Shown piece after piece: positions 8,891-17,348 of a stretch of 49,153 nt of DNA. The stretch is from Lachnospiraceae bacterium UBA4364 (lineage in GTDB: Bacteria > Bacillota > Clostridia > Lachnospirales > Lachnospiraceae). The notes beneath the pieces were generated by a model that saw only the letters and a list, made by a program, of their open reading frames with translations, did not search any database and was not told where the DNA came from. The DNA lies in the NCBI GenBank assembly GCA_002393955.1, contig DGSK01000064.1, forward strand, positions 1 to 49,153, given 5' to 3'. The position numbers and the translations under genes were made by a program. The number at the start of each line of letters is the position of its first letter. Position 1 is the stretch's first letter.

Positions 8891-10340
8891 TCTTCCACTC
8901 TCCGTCTATCATCACAAAATAGTAGACACTGTCTGTGTCATCCACGACTTCCTTGCCGTACATGGTCATTATTTTTTCAAAGGCTACCCGGCATGAAAAA
9001 CATTCACTGTTATAAACCGTGTAGTCATCAACGGTAACATTTGTAAAGTGTGTGTTGCTGTGCGCAACGATTATCTCCATGTCCTGCCTGCGGTATGTTT
9101 CCGCAAGTTTCAGGTATTCCGAATCTTCGGGGAAGATGTACCGGATCGGATCTATGCTTGCTGTTGAACCGGGAAGATCCCTTGTAAAAAACAGGGAGTA
9201 GTTTTCTGTCATATCAAGTACGGTATTCTTTAAGTCTTCCGGCATCTTAGGTGAAGGGAAGCCGCAGCTGTAGTTTACCTGATCTACCATTGATGCATAC
9301 CGGCCGGGATAATCTGTATCAATGTCCCTATCGGCGGGCTGCTTCTCCGTATTGCTTTCATTATTTTCAGCAACTTCCTCTACGGTGTATTCAGCGCTTT
9401 CACCATTGGAATCTTTAATATCAACGGTCGCTTCATCCTGAAAGCTGGGGATAAGGATCGTTTTTGTGCCGGGGACACTGACATACTTTTCACAGAATTC
9501 AAGATTGCTGCATTCCTTCTCTGAAACGGTATATGTATCGGGAACGGGCATGCCGTTTACCGTTACCGTGAAATTGTCGGGAATTTCGATCTGTATGCTG
9601 TAGTCAGCGGGTTCTTTGAATATAGTAATGCTTTCCGGAACCCAGTCGGTCATGGTCAGAAGCTTCATTTTTGTATAGGAACTGTCAGGCAGAAGCTTTA
9701 TATCACCGAAATGCAGATCTCCGGCGTAAAGTGCATAGGTCAGAGCGCCGGTGGAAAAGTCCTGTCCTGTTTTTTCGTATGTGAAGGGTTCCCTGTCCAG
9801 CAGATTATTCAGCTGCGCTACATAGGTATAGGGATTTTCAAAGTAATTGCAGCTTACTGTATTATTGACGGCTACGTTGTAGCTTATGGTGGTTTTGCCG
9901 TCCATGGATTTTGAAAGGACAGCATGGTCACTGAGGCCGTCTGCAGATACTGAAGCTGCAAGGCTGTCCATCAGGTGCTCGGGTCTTGCGGCTTCGTACA
10001 GTGTCAGACTTTTTTTTGCATAATCAAGGGTATAAAACATTCCGGCTGCAAGAATCAGGCACCATACCGCATAAATGATCCACATGACGGAACTGCGCTT
10101 TTTTTCAGACCTTGTCTGCGAGTCATCCTCCGCTTCGGTGGCAGATACGGTGGCTTCTTCCTCACGGTCATCGGAAAATATATCGGACGAGTCGTCCTCA
10201 TCATCGGGAGCAGGGATATCCTGCGGCAGGTCATCATACGAAAAGGAAGCCTCGGAGCGTTTGTTTTTTCTGCGAGGGTGTTCATCCCATTTGGGAGGAC
10301 TGTTTTTTTCGGTTTCTTTTTCTTTAATACTGTCTGCCAT
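8874..10340 (-). CDS. Single-pass membrane protein with TcaA-like layout
   Basis: The 488-residue product has a charged cytoplasmic N-terminus of about 84 residues rich in Asp, Glu, Ser and Lys, one transmembrane helix (about 86-107, VMWIIYAVWCLILAAGMFYTL region), and a large extracytoplasmic part. The middle resembles the repeat-like TcaA segments (NFTVTVNGMPV). The last 140 residues end YYFVMIDGEWKIADIR, typical of an NTF2-like fold. Unlike TcaA it has no visible N-terminal zinc ribbon. It is the middle gene of the - strand operon, between the NAGPA-like protein and the CotH protein, so an envelope or surface-glycan role is likely. An AGGTAAG ribosome site precedes the ATG. No enzymatic function can be assigned. 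Confidence 0.65.
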   Translation of the reverse strand: MADSIKEKETEKNSPPKWDEHPRRKNKRSEASFSYDDLPQDIPAPDDEDDSSDIFSDDREEEATVSATEAEDDSQTRSEKKRSSVMWIIYAVWCLILAAGMFYTLDYAKKSLTLYEAARPEHLMDSLAASVSADGLSDHAVLSKSMDGKTTISYNVAVNNTVSCNYFENPYTYVAQLNNLLDREPFTYEKTGQDFSTGALTYALYAGDLHFGDIKLLPDSSYTKMKLLTMTDWVPESITIFKEPADYSIQIEIPDNFTVTVNGMPVPDTYTVSEKECSNLEFCEKYVSVPGTKTILIPSFQDEATVDIKDSNGESAEYTVEEVAENNESNTEKQPADRDIDTDYPGRYASMVDQVNYSCGFPSPKMPEDLKNTVLDMTENYSLFFTRDLPGSTASIDPIRYIFPEDSEYLKLAETYRRQDMEIIVAHSNTHFTNVTVDDYTVYNSECFSCRVAFEKIMTMYGKEVVDDTDSVYYFVMIDGEWKIADIR

Positions 10341-10372
10341 TCTTACCTATAATGATTACAATGAAATCAGGC

Positions 10373-11503
10373 TTATTGTATTACCACAAATGCAGTGGGC
10401 ACATTTCTTGATGTGTCAGCATATAACATATGTGTGGAGCCCGTAGTATATTCTCCGTTGAAAAAAAGTGCAGAGGAACTTCCCCCGTCAAGATTGGCTG
10501 CATTTACGGCACCGTACTGCAGCAGTAGGTCTATGAGGTCCTGTCCTGTAGCGCCCAAATGTCCGCCTGTGCCCCGTCCGTCAGTGCACAGGAAAAGCAC
10601 TGTTCCGTCAGCACACTGCGCTATTGCTGTGCGGGGGTTGGCCCCGGAACCCTTTCCGCCGAGCTCGACCGCTTCTCCGTTTATTATGAGTTTGGTAAAG
10701 TGATTGATATTTCCTCCGGAAATATCCTTGAATGAAGCGGCATCGGTTATGCGGTTTTCAGCCACATAGTTCTGGAATGAAGCGGCAGACATTCCGCTGA
10801 CATCCTTTACTACAAGGACATTGTCTTCGTTAAATCCTACCATTACGTCCCCATAGCCGGGGCCATTGTAAAGTATCTCGCCGTCTTCTACGACTACTCC
10901 AACCGGCATGCCCCCCCAGTTGGTTCCGGAAGTCACGTATTCACCGGCATTTATGCCGGCAATGGCGCCCGACTGTTCGCAGTGCTGGCCGACGGTAAGT
11001 CCGTTGCGCTCTCTGGCTTCAGTGGACCATGGGTAGGAAGATGACAGGTGTATACGTGAAGGATCCCTGATGACTAAAAGAGAGGCGGAAAAAGTATGCG
11101 ATGTAACAGGTATCAGTATCAGTCCATCGCCGTCATCATCGGCTTCATAGGCTGCGCTTAGTGCCTCCGGAATCTCCGGTTCGGCCTGAGCATCATCAGC
11201 CTGCGAAGCATTATCGTCAGATACAGAGGGGATATTTACCAGACCGGCATCAGTGTCTGATGCGATTTCCGCGGGCTTATTTGCACCGGTGATCTCCATT
11301 ACTTCTTCATCGGTGAAGAACCAGGATATGACAAATTTCATGCCACCGGTCTCCAGCATAGTGGATACAAAGGTGTCACGGGCAGATTCTGACGGCCCGT
11401 AGCAGAACATCCTCATCAGCAGGTAAAGTGTGAGGAAGACAGCTGCCACGGCAGTCACTATAAATAAGAATATCCATCCAAATGCTTTTATTAATCTCTT
11501 CAT
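10373..11503 (-). CDS. Membrane-anchored phosphodiester glycosidase family (NAGPA-like) protein
   Basis: The 376-residue protein has an N-terminal membrane anchor (residues 8-32) and a linker, then a NAGPA-type domain from about residue 130 to the end. Its conserved blocks are GINAGEY, NPRTAIAQCADGTVLFLCTDGRG, GATGQDLIDLLLQYGAVNAANLDGGSSSALF and the C-terminal RNVPTAFVVI. Relatives cleave sugar-phosphodiester bonds and are common in Gram-positive exopolysaccharide or teichoic-acid loci. The domain should face outside the membrane. It is the first gene of the three-gene - strand operon, and the next gene starts 32 bases beyond its stop. The identification of the domain is firm; the substrate is inferred only. 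Confidence 0.85.
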   Translation of the reverse strand: MKRLIKAFGWIFLFIVTAVAAVFLTLYLLMRMFCYGPSESARDTFVSTMLETGGMKFVISWFFTDEEVMEITGANKPAEIASDTDAGLVNIPSVSDDNASQADDAQAEPEIPEALSAAYEADDDGDGLILIPVTSHTFSASLLVIRDPSRIHLSSSYPWSTEARERNGLTVGQHCEQSGAIAGINAGEYVTSGTNWGGMPVGVVVEDGEILYNGPGYGDVMVGFNEDNVLVVKDVSGMSAASFQNYVAENRITDAASFKDISGGNINHFTKLIINGEAVELGGKGSGANPRTAIAQCADGTVLFLCTDGRGTGGHLGATGQDLIDLLLQYGAVNAANLDGGSSSALFFNGEYTTGSTHMLYADTSRNVPTAFVVIQ

Positions 11504-11671
11504 TAATTTATGCCTTGTAGATTACCCCTAAAAACCCGTTTATATTAGCACAAATACGGGCGCCGGTCAAAAGTTTGACGCTGCAGAAACCTGATAAAAG
11601 GACATAACAGGGGGGAGAGGTGCAGGAATCGCAATTTTAAGACAACAATGGGGCATTTTAAGCAAGGTTTG

Positions 11672-11701
11672 TTGAAATTGTACACACAACTTTCATATAA
11701 T
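11672..11701 (+). promoter_or_regulatory. Distal promoter of the LytTR regulator (P1)
   Basis: TTGAAA at 11672-11677 and TATAAT at 11696-11701 are separated by 18 bases, a near-consensus vegetative promoter. Transcripts would carry a leader of roughly 260 bases before the LytTR gene. Confidence 0.65.
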
Positions 11702-11766
11702 GAATCCCATGAGGGAGAAAGGGCTTTTCCGCATGTTTTGATTTTTTCTCGGGGGGAGATAGAAAT

Positions 11767-11879
11767 CAGGGCCCGAAAGGTCTGATATAAAGCGGGAAGC
11801 GCGCTTTCAAAAGCCGTGTCTTATAAAGGCGGATGTTATCTGGCAACTAATGGGGGGAGGTTGCAGATAGTATCCGGCC
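11767..11879 (+). promoter_or_regulatory. Structured leader RNA upstream of the LytTR gene
   Basis: Three stems can be drawn. ATCAG/CTGAT with inner pairs spans 11767-11788, and AAAGCG/CGCTTT spans 11791-11809. A long hairpin at 11828-11879 has GGC/GCC, GGAT/ATCC, a 3x3 internal loop, ATCTG/CAGAT and CAAC/GTTG around a loop containing GGGGGGAG. I do not recognise a known riboswitch. The element would be present only in P1 transcripts. Confidence 0.45.
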
Positions 11880-11903
11880 TGTGTGGGATATGGCTTTTTC
11901 ATT

Positions 11904-11932
11904 TTGCATTTTTTCCAAATAAGGCTTATAAT
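11904..11932 (+). promoter_or_regulatory. Proximal promoter of the LytTR regulator (P2)
   Basis: TTGCAT at 11904-11909 and TATAAT at 11927-11932 are separated by 17 bases. Transcription would start about 25-30 bases before the LytTR start codon and so bypass the structured leader. Confidence 0.6.
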
Positions 11933-11965
11933 CACCTCTGTGGGGGGAAGATACCGGGGGATTAT

Positions 11966-12709
11966 ATGATAAAAACGGCTATCATCGATGATTCGGACAT
12001 TGACCGCATTCTTATCAGGCGTTTTCTTGAGAAGTATTCCGAAGAGAGGCTGGTTTATTTTGACATCTCTGAATACAAAAGCGCTGAGGAGTTCGTTGCT
12101 TCAGGGCAGGCAGGTGTCCAATTGGCTTTTCTTGATATATATATGGAAGGTATTAACGGAATAGAGCTGGGACGGACCATCCGCGAGAAGGACAAGGATA
12201 TCGTCATAGTACTGGTTTCCGGAAGCAATGAATATGCGTCTGAGGCATTTGAGATACAGGCGGATTATTATCTGAAAAAACCGGTGGCACGGGAGCTGTT
12301 TGATAAATGCATGCAGAATGTTCTGTGCAGGACTTTTGGCCGGACATATGTGGAGATTTTTACCGGACGCAAGCCGGTGAAGATATTTGTTCAGTATATC
12401 TTTTATGTGGAGACCGGTGGCAGGAAGCTCATACTCCATACCATTGACGGTGACTATGAGACTTATATGCCTATTAGCAGTTTTCTGAAAATGGTGCCTG
12501 AGAGCCTGTTTGTCAGAACTTCAAGGTTTGAGGCTGTTTCGCTTCTTCATACGGAAAGGATAAATGTTGATGATATTTTCCTTGATAACGGTCAGCGGCT
12601 TGTCCTTTCGCCCAAAATGTCCGACGATGTCAGGGAAGCGTTTCACAGATACAGGACCAATTACGAAGGATTTGACAATACCTTTCGTCTTATAAAAACA
12701 AAAACATAA
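11966..12709 (+). CDS. LytTR-family response regulator
   Basis: The 247-residue protein combines an N-terminal receiver domain (residues 1-120) and a LytTR DNA-binding domain (about 130-232). The receiver shows IIDDSD, the phospho-acceptor D57 in FLDIYMEG, and the conserved lysine in YYLKKPV. The C-terminal part has the LytTR pattern IFYVETGGRKLILHT and FVRTSRFEAVSL. No sensor kinase gene is adjacent, so the partner lies elsewhere or the protein is an orphan. I chose ATG 11966 with GGGGG five bases upstream; the frame is open further left but codes for nothing recognisable. Two promoters precede it. The next gene, 60 bases away, may be a target or part of the same transcript. Confidence 0.88.
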   Translation: MIKTAIIDDSDIDRILIRRFLEKYSEERLVYFDISEYKSAEEFVASGQAGVQLAFLDIYMEGINGIELGRTIREKDKDIVIVLVSGSNEYASEAFEIQADYYLKKPVARELFDKCMQNVLCRTFGRTYVEIFTGRKPVKIFVQYIFYVETGGRKLILHTIDGDYETYMPISSFLKMVPESLFVRTSRFEAVSLLHTERINVDDIFLDNGQRLVLSPKMSDDVREAFHRYRTNYEGFDNTFRLIKTKT

Positions 12710-12733
12710 ATCTATATGAATTTATGTTATAAT
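12703..12733 (+). promoter_or_regulatory. Inverted repeat abutting a -10 box before the small membrane protein gene
   Basis: AACATAAAT (12703-12711) and ATTTATGTT (12720-12728) form a perfect 9-base inverted repeat spanning the LytTR gene's stop codon. It touches TATAAT at 12728-12733. This could be an operator or a short hairpin; no clear -35 is seen. Confidence 0.4.
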
Positions 12734-12769
12734 ACTTTGCGTTAATCGTGAAATGCAGGAGGTGACGCA

Positions 12770-13153
12770 ATGGATAATAACATGAATCCCAGCAATGGCG
12801 GACAGAATTTTCAGCAGCCATACAATCAGCCATATAATCAGGGCTATCCACATCCAAATCCCGCAAATTATGTTCCACCGGAATACAAGCCGATCTCTGT
12901 GTGGGGATATCTGGGGTATGAGATACTTTTCAGCATTCCTCTTGTCGGCTTTATTATGATGCTTGTGCTGGCTTTTGCACCGCAGAATGTTAATGTAAAG
13001 AATTTTGCAAGATCGTTCCTGCTGTGGATATTGCTGGCATCACTGTTTGCGGTTATTGTTGTTGTGATCATAACGGCGGTGACCGGAGTGGGTATAATGG
13101 GCCTCATAGGCGCATACAATGAGGCTGTGTCATCATCACAGATGTACTATTAA
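12770..13153 (+). CDS. Small membrane protein with Gln/Asn/Pro/Tyr-rich N-terminus
   Basis: The 127-residue product begins with a low-complexity stretch of about 40 residues rich in N, Q, P and Y (QQPYNQPYNQGYPHP). Two transmembrane helices follow (about 47-67 and 80-105) and a short tail. Such proline-rich tails in front of membrane helices are common in small Clostridia envelope proteins and may mediate self-association. The ribosome site GGAGGTGAC is strong. The gene follows the LytTR regulator by 60 bases and precedes proS by about 110. I do not recognise a specific family, and the function is unknown. Confidence 0.75.
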   Translation: MDNNMNPSNGGQNFQQPYNQPYNQGYPHPNPANYVPPEYKPISVWGYLGYEILFSIPLVGFIMMLVLAFAPQNVNVKNFARSFLLWILLASLFAVIVVVIITAVTGVGIMGLIGAYNEAVSSSQMYY

Positions 13154-13264
13154 AAATATTAGGCTACGGGGATTGGAACGACTCGCGTATGCCTTGTAAA
13201 CGATGTAACTGTTCGGAAAAATAATCGCCATGCGAAAGCCGTCAAAGCGGCAGAAAGGGGAAAA

Positions 13265-14695
13265 ATGGCAGAAAAGAAAATGGTTGAGGCTATTACCTCA
13301 ATGGAAGATGATTTTGCGCAATGGTATACGGATGTAGTAAAGAAGGCTGAGCTGACTGACTATACCAGCGTTAAAGGCTGTATGGTGATAAGGCCTGCAG
13401 GTTTTGCAATATGGGAAAGGCTCAGAAATGAGCTGGACAGGAGATTTAAGGAGACGGGGGTAGAAAATGTTTATCTCCCCATGTTCATACCGGAGAGCCT
13501 TCTCCAGAAGGAGAAGGATCATGTGGAAGGATTTGCGCCTGAAGTAGCCTGGGTAACAGAGGGCGGACAGCAGCCTCTGCAGGACAGGCTCTGCGTAAGA
13601 CCTACATCCGAGACCTTATTCTGTGATTATTATAAAAATACGGTTCACTCATACCGCGACCTGCCCCAGGTGTGCAACCAGTGGTGCTCGGTAGTACGCT
13701 GGGAGAAAGAGACAAGGCCTTTCCTCCGCAGCCGTGAGTTCTTATGGCAGGAAGGACATACTGCACATGCAACCGCAGAGGAAGCAGAGGAGAGAACAGT
13801 TCAGATGCTGAATGTATATGCGGATTTCCTTGAGGAATTCTGCGCTGTTCCCGTTATCAAAGGTAAGAAGACGGACAAGGAAAAATTTGCCGGTGCTGAA
13901 GCTACATATACTGTAGAGGCACTTATGCATGACGGCAAGGCTCTTCAGTCCGGAACTTCCCACAATTTCGGCGACGGTTTTGCCAGAGCCTTTGGCATAC
14001 AGTATACGGATAAGGAAAACAAGCTTCAGTATGTACATCAGACATCCTGGGGAGTGACCACCAGACTTATCGGTGCCATCATAATGGTTCACGGTGACGA
14101 TTCAGGTCTTGTGCTTCCTCCTAAGGTAGCCCCTGTGCAGGTGTGCATCGTTCCCATCCAGCAGAAGAAGGAAGGGGTGTTGGCAAAGGCTGATGAGATA
14201 AAGGAAATCCTGAAGGGCTTCAGGGTAAAGGTAGATGATACCGATAAGAGCCCCGGCTGGAAGTTCTCAGAGCAGGAGATGCGCGGTATCCCTCTTCGTA
14301 TAGAGGTAGGTCCTAAGGATATTGAAGCCGGAAAGTGTGTTGTGGTAAGGCGCGACACTAAAGAAAAGATTGATGTCGCTTTCACCGAGCTTGAGGAAAA
14401 GATTGGCGAGATCCTTGAGAAGATGCAGTCAGACATGCTGGAGGCAGCAAGGGCACGCCGTGATTCCCAGACCTATGTGGCAACGGACTATGAAGAGTTT
14501 AAGAAAATATTTACCGAAAAGACAGGCTTTGTAAAAGCAATGTGGTGCGGAGATCAGGCCTGCGAGGACAGGATAAAGGAAGAGCTTTCGGTTACCAGCC
14601 GCTGTATGCCTTTTGAGCAGGAGAGCATTTCTGACAAGTGCGTATGCTGCGGAAAGCCTGCAAAGAAGATGGTATATTGGGGCAAGGCATATTAA
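13265..14695 (+). CDS. proS: Prolyl-tRNA synthetase, eukaryote/archaea-like type
   Basis: ProRS charges tRNA-Pro with proline using ATP in the cytoplasm. The 476-residue length and absence of the large editing insertion mark the short ProS type found in archaea, eukaryotes and some Clostridia. Visible class II elements include the RPAGFAIWERL block, RPTSET (motif 2 start), RFLRSREFLWQEGHTAH, and HQTSWGVTTRLIGAIIMVHGDDSGLVLPP (given here only as a landmark in two parts: HQTSWGVTTR and MVHGDDSGLVLPP). The C-terminal zinc-type domain has the cysteines DKCVCCGKP, and the last residue is the conserved tyrosine (WGKAY). AGAAAGGGG precedes the ATG. No T-box was found in the 111-base upstream gap. 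Confidence 0.96.
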   Translation: MAEKKMVEAITSMEDDFAQWYTDVVKKAELTDYTSVKGCMVIRPAGFAIWERLRNELDRRFKETGVENVYLPMFIPESLLQKEKDHVEGFAPEVAWVTEGGQQPLQDRLCVRPTSETLFCDYYKNTVHSYRDLPQVCNQWCSVVRWEKETRPFLRSREFLWQEGHTAHATAEEAEERTVQMLNVYADFLEEFCAVPVIKGKKTDKEKFAGAEATYTVEALMHDGKALQSGTSHNFGDGFARAFGIQYTDKENKLQYVHQTSWGVTTRLIGAIIMVHGDDSGLVLPPKVAPVQVCIVPIQQKKEGVLAKADEIKEILKGFRVKVDDTDKSPGWKFSEQEMRGIPLRIEVGPKDIEAGKCVVVRRDTKEKIDVAFTELEEKIGEILEKMQSDMLEAARARRDSQTYVATDYEEFKKIFTEKTGFVKAMWCGDQACEDRIKEELSVTSRCMPFEQESISDKCVCCGKPAKKMVYWGKAY

Positions 14696-14783
14696 GAATT
14701 ATAGTCCATCTGCCGGTGTGAGGAGGCTAATGGTATATAACAAGCGGTTATAAATGCGTTACATGATACAGGAGGGACATGGT

Positions 14784-15977
14784 ATGAAAGTACTGGTTAT
14801 AAACTGTGGAAGCTCGTCTCTTAAATACCAGCTTATAGATTCCGATACCGAGGACGTGCTGGCAAAAGGTCTTGTAGAGCGTATCGGTATAGAAGGAAGC
14901 GTGCTGACACACAGACCTGCCGGCAAGGACAAGGTTGTGATCGAGACTCCCATGGAGGATCACAATATAGCCGTTAAGCTGGTAATAGATGCGCTGGTAG
15001 ATAAGAACCACGGCGTGATCTCTGACCTTTCCGAGATAGACGCTGTAGGCCACAGGGTGGTTCATGGCGGCGAGAAATTCGATAAAGCCGTACTTATAGA
15101 CAAGGGTGTGAAAAAGGACATAGAAGAGCTTAGTGCACTTGCGCCGCTCCACAATCCTGCAAATCTCATAGGAATCAATGCCTGTGAGAAAAATATGCCC
15201 GGAGTTCCACAGGCTGCGGTTTTCGATACGGCATTCCATCAGACCATGCCTAAAAGGGCATATATGTACGGACTTCCGTATGAGTATTATGAGAAGTATA
15301 AGGTCCGCCGTTACGGTTTCCACGGTACCAGCCATGACTATGTATCCGCAAGGGCTGCAGAGCTTATCGGAAAGGACCGTAAGGAGCTTAGGATAGTAGT
15401 GTGCCACCTGGGTAACGGTGCCTCCATCTCAGCAGTAAAGAACGGCAAATGCGTGGATACTTCCATGGGACTTACACCTCTTGAGGGGCTGATAATGGGT
15501 ACAAGGTCAGGTGATCTGGATCCCGCCATCCTTGCGTATATAGGAGAAAAGGAAGGCTTATCGGCAGCAGAGGTGAACACCGTGCTTAATAAAAAATCCG
15601 GTATATTGGGGCTTTCCGGCGGTGTATCTTCTGATTTCAGGGATATTGCCGCAGCCATAGATGCGGGAAATGAAAAGGCCAAGACTGCCCTGGAAACCTA
15701 TAATTACAGAGTTGCAAAATATATCGCATCTTATGCTGTTGCAATGCAGGGTATTGATGTGATTGCATTTACGGCGGGTGTAGGTGAGAATAACTATGAT
15801 GTGCGTTCTGCTGTATGCGATCATCTTGCATTTATGGGTGTAAAGGTAGACAAGGAAAAGTTCAAAACTCACGGTGAGGAAGTGATCGCTTCTACGAAGG
15901 ATTCCTCCATTACTGTAATGGTGGTTCCTACTAATGAAGAACTGGCTATAGCAAGGCAGACAATCGCGCTGCTATGA
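14784..15977 (+). CDS. ackA: Acetate kinase
   Basis: The 397-residue enzyme converts acetyl phosphate and ADP to acetate and ATP, the energy-yielding last step of acetate fermentation, in the cytoplasm. Signature blocks are NCGSSSLKY at the N-terminus, GHRVVHGG, FDTAFHQTMP, RRYGFHGTSH, HLGNGASISA, MGTRSGDLDP and TAGVGENN. The ATG at 14784 follows GGAGGG by seven bases and gives the standard family N-terminus MKVLVINCG; an in-frame ATG 30 bases earlier does not. The usual partner pta is not adjacent, which is a departure from the common pta-ackA pair. The following membrane-protein gene overlaps it by four bases. Confidence 0.97.
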   Translation: MKVLVINCGSSSLKYQLIDSDTEDVLAKGLVERIGIEGSVLTHRPAGKDKVVIETPMEDHNIAVKLVIDALVDKNHGVISDLSEIDAVGHRVVHGGEKFDKAVLIDKGVKKDIEELSALAPLHNPANLIGINACEKNMPGVPQAAVFDTAFHQTMPKRAYMYGLPYEYYEKYKVRRYGFHGTSHDYVSARAAELIGKDRKELRIVVCHLGNGASISAVKNGKCVDTSMGLTPLEGLIMGTRSGDLDPAILAYIGEKEGLSAAEVNTVLNKKSGILGLSGGVSSDFRDIAAAIDAGNEKAKTALETYNYRVAKYIASYAVAMQGIDVIAFTAGVGENNYDVRSAVCDHLAFMGVKVDKEKFKTHGEEVIASTKDSSITVMVVPTNEELAIARQTIALL

Positions 15978-16522
15978 GCAGTATCGTAGAAAAAATAAAA
16001 CGTCTGGACACTTCGGCAAGGGTAAGACTTGTATTTTTGGCACTAATCCTTGTTTGGTGTACATATCTGTCTGTGGGATTTGCTTACGAGTTTTCTGTCC
16101 CGGACAATATGAAAGGTGCATTTCTGGATGTTAGCGATGTTAAGGATGTATATGTAGACGGGTCTGATGTCACCTTTGCAGTTATTATGCTGGGAACGGC
16201 AGGAAACCTAATGCTTGGTGTACTTTTCTTAATTGTCTTCGTGATCTATTTTGTCATAGTTTTTTTGGCGAGCCTGATACCGGTTCTGGTACTCCGATTT
16301 GTGGGACTCAGGAAGAAGTATACAGTTGATGAAGATGAGGCATATCTTGCACATCTGATGTACTTTATCTTTATAGGCCTGTCTTTGGTAGCAGGTCTCA
16401 TTCTTACAAGATTTACGTCTGTGATCCCTTTGGTGGTATATACAGCGGAGTGGGCATTGGTGATGCTTATATATATTCTGGGTGTCAGAAAGAGAGCACG
16501 TGAAACCGAAGAGTATAGTTAA
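15974..16522 (+). CDS. Multi-pass membrane protein coupled to ackA
   Basis: The 182-residue product has about five hydrophobic helices: residues 17-40, 60-80, 84-108, 124-145 and 150-168. A short extracytoplasmic loop (EFSVPDNMKGAFLDVSDVKDVYVDGSDVT region) follows the first. It starts at the ATGA overlap with the ackA stop, so its translation is probably coupled to ackA. No conserved catalytic or transport motif is visible and I do not recognise the family. The placement suggests co-expression with acetate kinase, but a functional link is only inferred. Confidence 0.75.
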   Translation: MSSIVEKIKRLDTSARVRLVFLALILVWCTYLSVGFAYEFSVPDNMKGAFLDVSDVKDVYVDGSDVTFAVIMLGTAGNLMLGVLFLIVFVIYFVIVFLASLIPVLVLRFVGLRKKYTVDEDEAYLAHLMYFIFIGLSLVAGLILTRFTSVIPLVVYTAEWALVMLIYILGVRKRARETEEYS

Positions 16523-16557
16523 GTAAAAACATACTGTAAAAAAGATACAAAGGGCAT

Positions 16558-16563
16558 TATAAT
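16558..16563 (+). promoter_or_regulatory. Possible -10 element of the suf operon
   Basis: TATAAT lies 54 bases before the sufC start. The region 17 bases upstream (TACTGT-like) is a poor -35, so an activator or an alternative start is possible. No recognisable IscR/RirA-type operator was identified. Confidence 0.4.
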
Positions 16564-16616
16564 AGGCTCTGTGTGTTTAACCCGAAAGAAGATTGTTTTG
16601 TGAAACGGGAGGATAT

Positions 16617-17348
16617 ATGTCATTACTTGAGATTAAAGGCTTAAAAGCAGGAATAGAGACAGGTGAGATACTGGGAGGTATCGATCTGAATGTTGAAGCA
16701 GGTTCCACACATGTCATCATGGGACCTAACGGTGCGGGCAAATCCACACTTGGAAATGTTATCATGGGAAGTCCGGCATATTCAGTGACGGACGGTTCAA
16801 TTATCTTTGACGGAGAGGACATAACGAAGATGGCAGCTAATGAGCGTGCCAAGAAAGGATTGTTTATGTCTTTCCAGAATCCCCTGGAGGTACCGGGGCT
16901 TACCCTCGAAGCTTTTTTAAGAAGTGCCATGAGGGAAAGAACCGGCAAGGCTGTAAGGATCTTCCAGTATAAAAAAGAACTGGAGGAGACATGCAAGCTT
17001 CTTGATATGGATGAGGCATTTGTTGAGCGTGACCTGAATGTGGGTTTCTCCGGCGGTGAAAAGAAGAAAGCAGAGATATTCCAGCTCCTTATGCTTAAGC
17101 CGAAGCTTGCCATACTTGATGAAACGGATTCAGGTCTCGACGTAGATGCTGTGCGTATTGTGTCTAAGGGAGTGGAGATTTTTTCAAAGCAGGGCGGTTC
17201 ACTTATTATCATTACCCATAACACTAGGATACTTGAGGCTCTGAATGTGGATCGCACTCATGTGATCGTTAAAGGAAAGATTGCCGCCGAGGGCGGTTCA
17301 GAGCTGATAGATGAGATAAATACAAACGGATTCGAGAAATACATATGA
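16617..17348 (+). CDS. sufC: Fe-S cluster assembly ATPase SufC
   Basis: SufC is the ATPase of the SufBCD scaffold complex that builds iron-sulfur clusters in the cytoplasm. The 243-residue product shows Walker A GPNGAGKST (residues 36-44), the ABC signature GFSGGEKKK and Walker B LAILDETDSGLDVDA with the SufC-typical DSGLD. The H-loop ITHN is also present. I chose ATG 16617, four bases after GGGAGG, giving MSLLEIKGL; an earlier in-frame start eight codons upstream lacks a ribosome site. It overlaps sufB by four bases (ATGA), which fits equimolar production. The order sufC-sufB-sufD matches other Clostridia. Confidence 0.97.
   Translation: MSLLEIKGLKAGIETGEILGGIDLNVEAGSTHVIMGPNGAGKSTLGNVIMGSPAYSVTDGSIIFDGEDITKMAANERAKKGLFMSFQNPLEVPGLTLEAFLRSAMRERTGKAVRIFQYKKELEETCKLLDMDEAFVERDLNVGFSGGEKKKAEIFQLLMLKPKLAILDETDSGLDVDAVRIVSKGVEIFSKQGGSLIIITHNTRILEALNVDRTHVIVKGKIAAEGGSELIDEINTNGFEKYI

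Noticed and set aside
11816..11965. 50-codon N-terminal extension of the LytTR regulator
   Set aside because: The extension has no ribosome site, overlaps a promoter and hairpin, and the receiver domain starts properly at 11966.
13154..13264. T-box riboswitch upstream of proS
   Set aside because: The gap is only 111 bases, lacks the conserved T-box sequence and shows no terminator.
14748..15407. Long - strand frame opposite ackA
   Set aside because: It is a shadow of the strongly conserved ackA reading frame and has no recognisable domain.
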